Of a stretch of DNA of 31,760 nucleotides, positions 21,604 through 31,760 are shown piece by piece; positions within the stretch are counted from its first letter, which is position 1, and every line of letters begins with the position of its first letter. The DNA lies in NCBI GenBank assembly GCA_004335635.1, contig QAXH01003835.1, positions 1 through 31,760 of the forward strand, written 5' to 3'. The notes below the pieces were generated by a model. That model ran no database searches. It worked only from the letters and a program-made list of their open reading frames with translations, and had not been told where the DNA came from. The stretch comes from Chloromonas sp. AAM2 (lineage: Eukaryota > Chlorophyta > Chlorophyceae > Chlamydomonadales > Chlamydomonadaceae). Made by a program: the position numbers and the translations under genes.

Positions 21604-21954
21604 GGCGCGCGCACGAAAACCTCAAAAGCTGTGCGGAATGCTACGCCAAGATCTGTCAGCACACGCCCATCCACTCCCAAAGCACACAATCGTCACAGTG
21701 GCTTGTGAATTTCAACTCCCTGCGTCAAATTTCATGTGGCCAGTGCCTGCAACCGCTCTTTCAGCTGCCTCGGGCACTTTCCAGCATCGGTTTTCTAACA
21801 CCTCTGTGCAACGGCAAGGCCACAAGGGTTTGGGCTCTAGGGACAGGAATGGCAGAGGCGCACATCCTCTCGTGGCCCCGCCGCACCATGCCAGCGTGCC
21901 AAGCAAGTGAGATTCTCTGCCACACCTGGTCCCCCTCGTTCTATGCAGTGACTC
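21604..21954. promoter_or_regulatory. Short divergent promoter region between coatomer zeta and the RING-H2 gene
   Basis: Only about 350 bp separate the coatomer zeta start codon (21603, minus) from the earliest RING-H2 start candidate (21955, plus). Both promoters and 5' UTRs must fit here or overlap the RING exon, so a bidirectional promoter is likely. No TATA box stood out. Frames crossing the region show no recognised domain. Confidence 0.45.
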
Positions 21955-23888
21955 ATGTTTAGCTCTGAACGTGCCGAACTTACCCAATCTCTAACTGGTG
22001 CAACAGACATTGTCATTGCGCAAGCCGGCAGCACAAGTGCGCATCGGGTGATGTCGCCAACACAGCATCCCCCAATCGCGGGAAGCAACGATGCATGCTG
22101 CGCTGTAATTTGCTGGAACAGAATCTGGCGATTTTGCCACGACGACGACTCCGAGAGTCCCAGGTGCGTGTGCTGCTCTGGCTCCAGCTTCGAGGTGCTC
22201 ACTTTCCGTCAGGAGCGAGAAACCCCAGCTGACTGCAACTGCAGAGGTCAAGCCATGCACCAAGCGCAGTATCAAGCACCAATAGTCACGCCACCGCTAA
22301 GGAGAAACAATCACGACGAACCGGAGACTGAGCAACGCCGGTTGCTGCCGAAGGTGACCTCAGCAACATGCGGCATGCCCCAGCCCCGCCTGCGTCATCT
22401 TCAGCCCGCTCCTGTTGTGCGTGTGCTTGCGCAGTGGACAGAGCAGTCAACCTCTTTGCGAGATGAAGCAGGTGCGTGCCATGCAACCCTGTTTGATTAC
22501 CCCTACATTACCAGCCCTGTTGTCAGGCGTGAACAGGCCGTTTTGCTGCAGGTGCAGCATCCGCCTCAGGTCCCTCTGCCACAGGGCAGGCAGTCAACAC
22601 ACCATCTGCAGGGCAACCAGCAGGTTCCTTAGGCTTGGCTACAACATCCACCAGGTCACACCATCGCCACACAGGAAGCGGCGGTGACATTCAGCGCCTG
22701 CCATCAATGCAAGGAAGAGCTTTATCCGGTCTGCAAGGCACCCGGCACCGCAAGGTGAGAAAACGCACCACGCAACAAGCTGCATGTGCATGAGCCTGGC
22801 ACTAAGTACACCTGTACTATTAAAGCCAGGTCCACCGCTTCGCCCACCATTGCATGCGCACTATGTTTGTGCTGCTTTTGCATGGTGTCTGTTCTTCAAT
22901 GGTTTGCCCCCTGAGGATGCTCTTGCTGGTCTCTGCAGATTCCTTCGGTTGCGTCGGAGCTGGCAGGCAAAGGAGCTCTGGCGGATGCACCAGCAGCGGG
23001 CAAGTGCAGAGCAGATTATCTGATTGACAGTGCAGTCACTGGTATTGTGGGGGTGTAGGCATGCATCGTACCCAGTTGTGCGTCCTGGCAGCATGCAGCG
23101 CACGGAACACGGCAGTCAGTACATGACAGGCTGGCTCGCCAATGCGTCTGGGCATGCTGTTTGGCTGTACTGGCTGTTTTGTGTACTGGCGTAAATTCTG
23201 GCAGGGCAGGGATACAGCCCAAAGAGCGAAGGGCCGGCCAGTGCGTGTGGTATGTCTGTCGATATTGTACCCAAGGCAGCCCCATGCAGCCCAAAGAGCG
23301 TAGGAAAGTAACGCTAAACCCATGCCAGGCAATCTGTTGTCTGTTGCCTGTTGTCAGGCAGCAGTGCTGCAACCACAGCATTGCACTGCCTTGGTAACTT
23401 GTCTTGCCAACATGCGTACCCGCGCTTGTGTCCTGCGCGCCTTGTGCAGCTCAAGTATCTGTGCTGGATGACGATGACAACTTCTGTTCCACATGCCTGG
23501 AGCCGTACACTGAAGGTGAGGGCTGGGTGCGACGGCTCACAGGTGTTATGATTGCTGACGAAGTGATGGGCCTGCCAGGAAAGGCTATGAACGAGTCTAC
23601 GTGCTTACTTTGCCAGATGCTGGCAACATGAAGATGACGCTGATGCTGGCCATATTAAGCCAAACAGGACAAATTTTGGGCATGTCTTCAGGACGGGGTG
23701 CAAAACGTCAGTTGTTCAGCGGGTGAGGTGCTTCGTGTTTACCTTCGATATGCGTGATGTGCGCAGAAAATCCCAAGACTTTGACCCAATGCGGCCACCA
23801 CTATCATCTGCCCTGCCTGTACGAGTGGCTGGAACGCAAGGACACATGTCCCATGTGCGAGAGCCCGCTGAACTTCCCTGGCATGTGA
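21955..23888 (+). CDS. RING-H2 E3 ubiquitin ligase, plant-type family
   Basis: Spliced model: 21955-22471, 22552-22754, 22939-23041, 23450-23515 and 23767-23888 (336 aa from this start). Each junction keeps frame; the third donor is gtattg and weaker than the rest. The C terminus is a C3H2C3 RING: FCSTC, then QCGHHYHLPC, ten residues, then CPMC, ending PLNFPGM. The linking sequence EPYTEENPKTLTQCGHHYHL and EWLERKDTCP closely resembles a small plant RING family with a Cys-rich N terminus and a C-terminal RING (CLEEYTEENP motif). Such proteins recruit an E2 and ubiquitylate substrates; the target is unknown. The N-terminal part is also Cys-rich (CCAVIC, CVCCSG, CNC) and the middle is disordered. 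The start is uncertain: ATG at 22051 is an alternative (304 aa). No membrane segment is clear. Confidence 0.8.
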
Positions 23889-25631
23889 GACATGCACAGT
23901 CCTTCTGTCATGCACGCCACCTGGGTGTTCAAGGCATGGATGGTCACTTCATGCCATGACCGTCACTGCCACAGTGCCTGTACAGAAAACACAGTGATGT
24001 TAAATGTGGCTACCGCGTGACGGCAGCAATTGAGTAGCGCAATGTGCACAAGTCCTTGTCCTGTCGCCAGAGCTCTGATCTTGCCACGGGAGACAGGAGG
24101 GACAGCACAGGACCGCGACCAGCAGGAGTATCCGGGGCAGGAGGGCTGTGCTTTTGCCTCAACGAAAATGGCTGCATGGGCTCAAGCTGAGGCAGTCAGT
24201 TTGTTCCACTCCAGTGCCGCTATGCAGTGATGAGTCGCCGCCCGCTCGACTCAGCGAGTGTGCCTGTATTGTTCTGGACCGCATGCCTTGTATGTTTCCG
24301 AGAACGCCCCTTCTTTTGCTATGAACTGACTTATAAGCTTTGTGCACCACCCACTGCACAACAGCGCTTTGCTTTCCGCTTTTGGGCTAGATGGGCTGTT
24401 ATGGCGATGCAGGATTCCTGCAGGCATCGTTTCCACCTCCTGTGGCTAACAACAACCTCCTGTATGGTGCGGTCCATTCATTTTTCCTGTACGGTAGCAC
24501 CAGGCGAGGTCATGGGCCCCTGCTGCGTCTTGTTTGTGCGTATTCTGACTTTCGACCGAATAAGACTGCTTTCCTGCTTTGACTAGTGACGAATTGCTGT
24601 TGCCGAATTTAAGAACAATGGAGAGTTATGTTGAGCCACACTAGACGTACAAGTATACACACTTGTGTAACTTTCACATGAGGAGCTGTGGCATGCGTCA
24701 AGCTGCATGGGTAGCGGATTGTAGCCTTGCTCTCACTAAGAGTCTTAGCCTCTGCCACAGACGTGGCATGCGTTGTGCTTTGCGCAGTTGGGCTGGATGG
24801 GTGCGACTTTGTTCATGTTCCCAAGAAATATTCACCAGCCACTAGATTTATGACTTGAATTGTAGTGTGCTGTGCAGCTTGAATAACTGCAGGTGCGTAC
24901 CGAGTTTTCGGCGTATGCGCAGGTTTCAACTCTACATCAGGATCTGACTGTTTTTTGTAGTGGTAGGCTCAAAGGCCTTCAGCCTTCCGAATTGTCCCTC
25001 GGATGTCTGTCATGTGCTACATGCCAGTGCCAGTGACGAACGTGCTCCCACAGCAGCTGCTGTAACTGTAAATATAACTTTCATTATCCACATCAAACGT
25101 CAGAGGTACGCTAGACACAATGATGACCTGCAGCTAGTTCGACATGCTGTAGGTTCACGATGCGATCCTATCATAACGTGTCCTGACGCACCTGTTGGGG
25201 ACGTCACATCAACGGCTTACCCCAGCAAGTGTCATGTGCAGCCCGCTGTTGAATGCATTGCCACCTTGCAATTGTGATTAGTACTGTTATCTTTTTTTCC
25301 CACGACATAGACGGGCTGTTGCGGACAGCACGCTCAATACTCAATAATTGCTCATATGCTGGACGTTGGGATACAGCAGGCAGGTGATGCAATCACTACA
25401 ATGATGTTCAAACATGCCCGTGGTATGTGCTCCAGGCAAGGGCTTGTAGGGCAACATTGTCGCGTGTTGTTGAGTGTCACAGGTTGCTGTTTGTGAAACA
25501 AAAATGGGCACATCTCGTAGTCCTGCGAGCACAGAGATGTTCAGTGCACGCCAGACTTGTGTCTTCCTTGCTGAATTGACTCACTTGAATCGTATTCAAA
25601 CCACATGTAGCGTGGCTCAGCTCAGCTGATG
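23889..25631. other. Gene-free stretch after the RING-H2 gene
   Basis: The first part is presumably 3' UTR. Beyond it I see no exon with both a coding-like frame and splice sites, on either strand, and no RNA gene. Composition is unremarkable with a few AT-rich patches. Confidence 0.45.
24666..24670 (+). terminator. Candidate TGTAA poly(A) signal of the RING-H2 gene
   Basis: The first plus-strand TGTAA I found downstream of the RING-H2 stop, about 780 bp away. That is long but within the range known for green-algal 3' UTRs. Confidence 0.3.
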
Positions 25632-25826
25632 CATCCCATGTGACCGCTTTCATTCCCATGTGAGCTGCTCCAGCCGCTTTCATTCCCATGTGAGCCGCTC
25701 CAGCCGCTTTCATTCCCATGTGAGCCGCTCCAGCCTCTTTCATTCCCATGTGAGCCGCTCCAGCCTCTTTCATTCCCATGTGAGCCGCTCCAGCCGCTTT
25801 CATTCCCATGTGAGCCGCTCCAGCCG
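25632..25826. repeat. 30-bp minisatellite, about six units
   Basis: Five full 30-bp units start at 25651, 25681, 25711, 25741 and 25771, then a 26-bp partial unit at 25801-25826, with a degenerate half unit at 25632-25650. Each unit begins cattcccatgtgag. Variation is confined to a few sites (ccgcttt or cctcttt). As 30 is a multiple of three, frames stay open on both strands, giving spurious decapeptide repeats. There are no spacers, so it is not a CRISPR array. Confidence 0.95.
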
Positions 25827-25892
25827 AAATGCTGGGTGGTATCATCTGCTGTCATGCCAGCTTGACACCCCTGCCTTTCCATGGGCTCTTGC

Positions 25893-25975
25893 GGATTTCT
25901 GACCGCTGGCAATGCCCAACAATATCTTGATTCTGCACTGAATGTCGTCGCCAGAGGTATCAAACCCACTGACAT
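25893..25975 (+). repeat. Dispersed repeat B, copy 2
   Basis: An 83-bp segment matching 5649-5731 in the same orientation with about 5 substitutions. It is followed at once by an A-rich run, aaaaaaataataataat, at about 25979-25995, which copy 1 lacks. An A-rich or simple-repeat tail is typical of retroposed elements, so a SINE or LINE tail is possible. Confidence 0.85.
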
Positions 25976-25995
25976 GACAAAAAAATAATAATAAT

Positions 25996-26774
25996 GGCCG
26001 ACCTCTCCATCGTTGTTTTCTCCATTGAAACCATGTGGAGGTGCTTGAGATGTTTGGATTAGGTCAGTCCCTAACACACATTTACAAAGCATTGTGCCCA
26101 ATGCGCGCTTGGGCAATCAAGCGCAGCACGCTGCTCGTTATAGATATGAAAGTGTGCTTGCTCGTTATAGATATGAAAGTGTGCTGCACAAACGATGCTG
26201 AGCAGCAGGCCTTCCTGTGGTGGGGGCTAGCAGTGCCCGCAGGAAGCAAGGCATGGGGCAGCAATCATGCAGTCATGCAGTCATCATGCACAGGCACAGT
26301 ACGCAAGGAGGTGACGTGACTGCATGGAGCACCCTGTTCAGTGTACGAAACAGGACCAGGCTAACAATGGATGTGGAATTCATTGCGACAAGACACACAA
26401 GAACAATGATGGACATCGAACAAAAGGTGGTTGTCATAGTGTAATGAGCAGAGAACCGATGCTGTGACATTCACGACCCCTGTGACGTTTGCCTAATGAG
26501 TGGGCCGGCCCGTAGGGCCCTTTCCGTGCAGTCACATGCACCAGAAGTGTCGGTTACTGTCTGATTGTTCCGTCTTTCGACCTGCTGCATCGCCGCATCC
26601 GGACTTTCCCACAGTCTATTTTTCCCAATTCAATTGCTTCACAGCTGCAACCTCAATTACTGCCGGCAAAAAGGCGCAAACTGACGGCGGGTGCGCTGCG
26701 GCAGCGAGCAACAAGTCAGGCAAAGATGATTATCGCTATCAGTATGGAGATCTAGCCGACGAGGCAACTCTAGC
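25996..26774. other. Gap and presumed promoter region of MPP10
   Basis: No supportable exon. It contains the 27-bp tandem duplication at 26132-26185 and the short gcagtcatgcagtcat repeat at about 26268-26285. The last 200-300 bases should be promoter and 5' UTR of the MPP10 gene. Confidence 0.4.
26132..26185 (+). repeat. Perfect 27-bp tandem duplication
   Basis: Units 26132-26158 and 26159-26185 are identical, beginning tgctcgttatagatatg. They are noncoding and lie about 600 bp upstream of the MPP10 start. Confidence 0.9.
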
Positions 26775-29700
26775 ATGGTGTCCACACGGAGAACCCGGGC
26801 GACGGCTGCGGAAGGTGTCGACCCAACTGCCAGTCCTCAGGTGAAACCACTACTGGCACTAGCGTCAAAGCTGCCATCAGCTTGGCACTCACTCTAATTC
26901 CGGTGACATGGGTTGAGTCGCATGGCCTGCACGCCAGGCAAGCAATCCAGTGTTGTGCTGCAGCATGCATGTCACATGCTGCATCATGGCAACATGCAGG
27001 CACACGAGCCCCCTGCCCCTGCCCCAGCTATCAAACGAGCAGGCGCCAAAGCGAGCCAGGAGCAGCAGCAGCAGCCAGCCGAATCTGTCCAACCGGCAGC
27101 CACGCTAGCAGGGAATGGCGTCTCGCAAGCAGCAGAGGTTACCCAAGGCAAAGTGGTGCTAGTCCCTTCAGACGATGACGAAGAACACGAGCAGACAGAT
27201 GAGCCTGAGCTAGTCCAAGAGCCTTTAGACGCCTTCGCAGAACAGCATGCCCTTACTGCAGCCCTCCGGGGCCTGCTGCCCTGCATCTCTGACCCCACAG
27301 CCTTCCTACAGGCCAACCCACAGATGTCCAAGGCGGCGCGAGGTGCAGCACAGGTGTGCCCACTGCACGGCAGCTCGTTCTGTTCTCAATCAGCGGCACG
27401 CCTGCTCAATGTTGGCATGGGTTTTTCAGCGCTTGTGAGCCTGCCTGGGCCACACTGGAGGCGTCCAATAACAGGCATCAAGCCCATGCTTGGCTTCAGC
27501 CTTGCAGTTCCCGTGACAGGCTATGCCACTGGCGTGTAGCACTGCGCTGTTGTGTGGACAGAAAGATGCTCAGATATAACCTGATGATGTGATGATGATT
27601 CGGCTTGTAGCGCTGACATCGGTATTGTTGTGTAACCTCGTACTTGTCATGGGATTGCAGGCCCTATATGACTACGGTGTGCGTAGCATACTGGCAGGTG
27701 CCCGGCCCGCAGACAAGCCTCAGGTGGTGGCCAGCCTGCAGGGCCGGGCAGCGGGCAGCGGGCGCGCCCAGGGGCGTGTGGGGTCGGCCAAGCCCATGGT
27801 GCCCCAGCTCTGTGTTGACAAGGCCTTTGACGCCGAGCAGATATGGATGCAGTTGGAGCTAGCGGGTCATGCCGCGCTCAGCCGCACTCGCAAGCTGCTG
27901 GCCAGGGCGGCGCCACAGCAAGCACAAGGTGTGTGCGAGACAGTGCGGGGGAGTGCACAGGCCTATTTGAACAAATGGCTGCTCCATGCGGAGTTTCATG
28001 CCTTGGGATCTGAGCGTTGGCGTCATTAGTCCATTCGGCACATGCGAATGCAGGTAGATGGGCTTTAGATGAGATGTCAGCCATAGTCATAGGCGCCTGT
28101 TCCACAAGGCCTGTTCCAAAGCGAGTTGAGATACAGTCATCAACGGTTGCAACAAGTTGTCTGCTGTGTCCGTGCAGGTGTGATCTCACTCCTGCACCCG
28201 CAGCACGAGGCAGCCCTGGACGCCATCATAGCGGGCAGCTCCGATGAAGAAGAAGAGGAGAGCGGGAGCGAAAATGAGCAGAGTGATGGGGATGACGACA
28301 GTCAGGAAGGCGATGAGGATGACTTAGCTGATGGGGAGGCAGACGACCAAGGAGAGGATGATGACCAGGATTTGAGGCCTGCAAAGAGGCGGCAAGGGAA
28401 TGGAACAGGGCAGCGGCAAGGAGCAGAGGAGGAGGAGGAGGAGGAGGAGGAGGGTGACAAATGGCGGGAGCGGCGGCACCCGGTCGAGGACCGTTTCCTG
28501 GCCCTGCAGCAGATGGAGGCCTTCCTGCAGGACGGGGAGCGGCAGGCGGCCAGAGCCATGATGGAGGAGGACAATGAGGACGATGAGGATGAGGAAGATG
28601 AGGAAGGTGAGGGCGGGAACATATGCGGGAACTGAAGCAGGTTTCCTCCTTGGTGCTGAAAATAGAACGCATGGGATTCCGCGGTTAGCAGAGTTTGCTA
28701 GATTGTGCATTGGCTCTCAGTAGAGTGCGTTGTAAAGCTGTAGCAGTGAGCTGCTTTTCCTCCCTTATTTTCCTCATGTTGCCTGTATCATCGCTCCTGC
28801 TCAGGAAGCGGTTCATGTCAGGGTACACTTCAGGACCACCTACATGCAGATTCACACGCCTCACATACTGTTAAAAGCGCAGTGCACCACGTCGAGCCTG
28901 TGCTTGTGGCACTGCTTGTTCAGCAGGAGATGACTTCAACTTTGGTGGTGGTGACGAGGAGGGAGGTGAGGGGGATGAGGAGGAGGAGGAGTTGAAACGA
29001 GCACTGGACAGGGCAGCCAAGCGGCCGGGGAGGGACAAGGCAACAGCTAAGGTGTGTGCATGGAGGGGGGGGGCAGGGCGCGAGGGCGACGGCTTGCAAC
29101 ATGGGGTCACAGCATTGGGGTGTCAGAAGGGAGTTGACGTTGCCTGCTGGAAAACAGAAGCCGGCTTGGCGAGAGATCACGCTTGATTTTGACTGTTGGT
29201 TGCAAGGAGGCCGTACCGTTGCTGCGGCATGCTCTGCTTGCGACTGCTTACTACTATCCTGGTGTGAACGCCAATCCGAACGTTGGCTAACAGAAGCCTC
29301 ATCCGTGCGCCTGTGCAAGGCCTTTCCTACACCATGGCAGTGTGTCACGGGCACCGGACACTTGCTCACGTTCATGTTCTTTCTGTGCAGGCTGCGGGTG
29401 CCATGTACAGTGACTTTTTCGGCCCAGAGGCTCCGGAGCCTGGGCAAGTAGCGCAGCACAAAGGCTTCCTTGACTCTGAAGAGGGAGAAGAGGAAGAGCG
29501 AGAAAATGAGGATGATGGAGAGGGGGACGAGGAGGGGTTGGGGCACGAGGATGGCGCAGGGGACTTGCAGCTCAGGCGTGGTGGGAGGAGCAAGCAGCTG
29601 GGGACCATGGACGGGCGGCCGCTGTCCACACACCAGAAACGACTGCTGCGCATGCAGGTAAGTGGTGGCTGGTCAGGCCTGAGCCACTAATTGCCTTGCC

Positions 29701-31362
29701 AAACCTCATCCCGGACTCACGTGCGCAACCTGCGCACAGCTTATGATGCATGGCCAGCACACAAGGCAGTACGACTTGTTCCAGGACAAGCCTTGTGTGC
29801 ATGTTTACAGCATCTGAAAACTGCGAATTCAGTTGGACCCAGAGTTAGCATCTCTTGTATGAACACATTAACCCACATGACCTTGCACAGCTTGTGGTCA
29901 GCGCACACATCAGGAGGGCTGGACTGAGGTTTATGCATGTTTACAGCAGCAATTGACGCGCAAACAACAGGACGTGTCCTGCCTCTCCGCGTCGTAACAA
30001 GTCTTTGTTTGCACTTGTCGCGTGATCTCAACATCCGTGATCCTCAAAATCAGTGATGATGAATTCTATGCAACGTCGTTCAGGTCCTCGTACTTCTGGA
30101 TTAGGTGGTGTATTACAGTGCTTTTTCGATGGTCTTAGATTAGGCTCAAAATGATAACCATGATTATGATGGTCACCTCTTTCAGGAGCAAATCCGTGAG
30201 CTTGAGGAGTCCGCCATGGGCGACAAGGAGTGGCAGCTCACGGGCGAGGTAGACGCGCGGGCACGGCCGCTCAACAGCGCGCTCGAGGTCGACATGGACT
30301 TTGACACTACCGGTGTGTAGGGGTTGTCCATGGCGTGAATGCCATGTATAGATGCGCATGGGTGTGCGTATTTGGTAAACACGGTATTTCCGCGCACTGC
30401 TGGCTTGGTACCTGCGACGTTTGTGATGTGTGTAGTTATGTTACGTTTAGCAGTCAAGGCGGCACCAGTACACGAGGTGTAGTGTGTGCAAGGGGGTGGA
30501 TGGAAGCTGTATGGAGACGCGTTTGGCTTTTCCTGGCACAGTTTAAACATGCAAGGCTGTCCCAGGAGGCGGTTTCAAACGACATGGGAGTCCACGGACT
30601 GCTGCATGTGTACCTGTCTGCATGTTGGCTGTTTTGTCTTGTCTGAGCTGGGCAGTTACTGCCTGCCTCCAGTTCCCTGAAACCTAACTCATCTGCCCAC
30701 AAACCCTAACTCAGTCTTACCCCCGACCTGACTGTTATTGTGTGTGGGGTGTCCCCGCAGCCCGGCCCCCCCCCGAGCCCACCGAGGAGGCTATGGCCGA
30801 CATAGAGGCAATGATCAAGAAGCGCATCAACGACCACAGGTACGACGACGTGGTGCGGGTGGCGCCCCCGCCGGTGGAGACCAAGCGCAGGGAGATCGAC
30901 CTGCAGGACAGCAAAGCGGACAAGGTGGGTGTTTCGAGGAGGAGAGAAGGAGGGGGGCATGGGGGCGGTATAAGGGGGGGGGGGCATCAAATCAGACAAG
31001 GGAGTGACGGCATTCTTGCTGTTGTAAGCACTATGGCGCCTTTTTCACGCACAGTGTGGGCTACTCTTACCGGGATGCAGAGAAATGGGACACGCAACCT
31101 GTCCTTGAAACCGGCGCGAGCAGGTTGCTGCCAGATTGATGTCACGGTCGCTGATAACATGCTTCACGGCCTGCGTTTTGCTTTTTTTCTGGCTCAAAGG
31201 AACTTGTACAGCTCATTTGTGCTGTGTGTACATGTGCATGTTTGCGCGTCCCAGGGCCTGGCAGAGCAGTACGAGCAGGACTTCACGCAGGCACTTGCCG
31301 GGGTCAGGGGGGAGGAGGCGCAGGAGAGCAAGCTGCACCAGGAGGCAAGGATGCTGTACCAG
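26775..31362 (+). CDS. MPP10: U3 snoRNP protein MPP10 (3' partial)
   Basis: Spliced exons: 26775-26840, 27000-27353, 27661-27928, 28178-28606, 28927-29051, 29391-29657, 30186-30312, 30761-30924 and 31255-31362 (636 codons); the gene continues past the right edge. MPP10 is a nucleolar scaffold of the U3 snoRNP/SSU processome (with IMP3 and IMP4 in known systems), required for 18S pre-rRNA processing. Landmarks: FDAEQIWMQLEL in exon 3; very acidic Glu/Asp tracts in exons 4-6; YSDFFGPEAPE in exon 6; HQKRLLRMQEQIRELEE joined across exons 6-7; KEWQLTGEVDARARPLNSALE; then EAMIKKRINDHRYDDVVR and LAEQYEQDF, all in the order of the conserved MPP10 core. The last donor gtaggt lies at 31363. Exon 1 is the least certain part, because its donor (gtgaaa) is weak and its residues are not conserved; translation could instead begin elsewhere upstream. 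Confidence 0.9.
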
Positions 31363-31760
31363 GTAGGTGGGGGCAAGCCCATTGGACTGACAGCGTGCCG
31401 ACCATTGGTTGGATGAGCTGACCTGATCCAAGGCAGTGCTTGGTCTCCGTGCCGGCACCTGGGTTCCTGGGCTTGCATCACAAGGCGATCAGGCATCTGG
31501 GGTACAGGCATTGTCAAAGAGCAGTGCAAACAGTCAAGATGCAAGGAGCTGTCTGCAACAGACTGCCTGACTGGTGAAGGTTCTCAGTGTTGAAGCGCCA
31601 TTCAAGACCAAAGAATGTCTGCAACAGGCTGCCTGTCAGGCGAACATTCGCAGCAGACACACGCATAATACTCTCTGCCACTGCTCGCATCTCTCCTTGC
31701 CGTACCGTCTTGCCTGTCAGTCAACAGATGTGTGGATGCTAACACCTGTTCCTGCCGTAC
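31363..31760 (+). other. Incomplete MPP10 intron at the right edge
   Basis: No further MPP10 exon is visible before the window ends; the expected next block of the family is absent. The stretch holds an imperfect direct repeat at about 31549-31584 and 31616-31651, sharing ctgtctgcaaca and ctgcctg. Frames on the minus strand here are antisense and show no motif. Confidence 0.5.

Noticed and set aside
25632..25826. Regular 30-bp repeats as a CRISPR array
   Set aside because: The units are contiguous with no spacers, and the surroundings are eukaryotic nuclear DNA. It is a minisatellite.
28226..28710. Minus-strand Ser/Pro-rich or Leu-rich frames
   Set aside because: They are the complement of the Glu/Asp-coding tracts of MPP10 exon 4 and have no independent support.
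28920..29633. Minus-strand frame of 237 codons
   Set aside because: It is antisense to MPP10 exons 5 and 6 and their intron, and shows no recognised motif.

Overview
This window looks like nuclear DNA of a green alga, most likely a chlorophyte. The genes are dense in short spliceable exons with GT-AG introns. Several proteins look plant-like, and IRE1 carries a C-terminal pair of CCCH zinc fingers, a feature I recall being described for Chlamydomonas IRE1. TGTAA, the usual green-algal poly(A) signal, follows several genes. I cannot name the species. All gene models were spliced by hand from reading frame, splice-site motifs and family motifs, without alignment tools.

Layout: (1) 15-4612 (+), the 3' part of a PHD-type zinc-finger protein with a long Pro/Ala-rich tail; its 5' end is outside the window. 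(2) 6339-8741 (-), a complete 10-exon mitochondrial-type manganese superoxide dismutase. (3) 10550-18912 (+), a complete 15-exon IRE1 unfolded-protein-response sensor (about 1484 aa): lumenal beta-propeller, membrane segment, kinase, KEN RNase and a tandem CCCH module. (4) 20022-21603 (-), a complete 6-exon coatomer zeta subunit. (5) about 21955-23888 (+), a 5-exon RING-H2 E3 ligase. (6) 26775-31362 (+), nine exons of the U3 snoRNP protein MPP10, which runs off the right edge.

The genes are ordinary eukaryotic neighbours, not an operon. PHD/SOD and IRE1/COPZ are convergent pairs. SOD/IRE1 and COPZ/RING are divergent pairs, the latter with only about 350 bp between presumed start codons. IRE1 and coatomer zeta both serve the early secretory pathway, but the sequence shows no evidence that they are co-regulated.

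The gene-poor gaps (4613-6338, 8742-10549, 18913-20021, 23889-26774) hold most of the repeats: two dispersed families with copies 7-20 kb apart, a degenerate tRNA-like sequence, a 30-bp minisatellite, and perfect 52-bp and 27-bp tandem duplications. The most notable gene is IRE1, for its kinase-RNase-CCCH architecture and one GC-AG intron. I found no bacterial-type system, CRISPR array or intact transposon.
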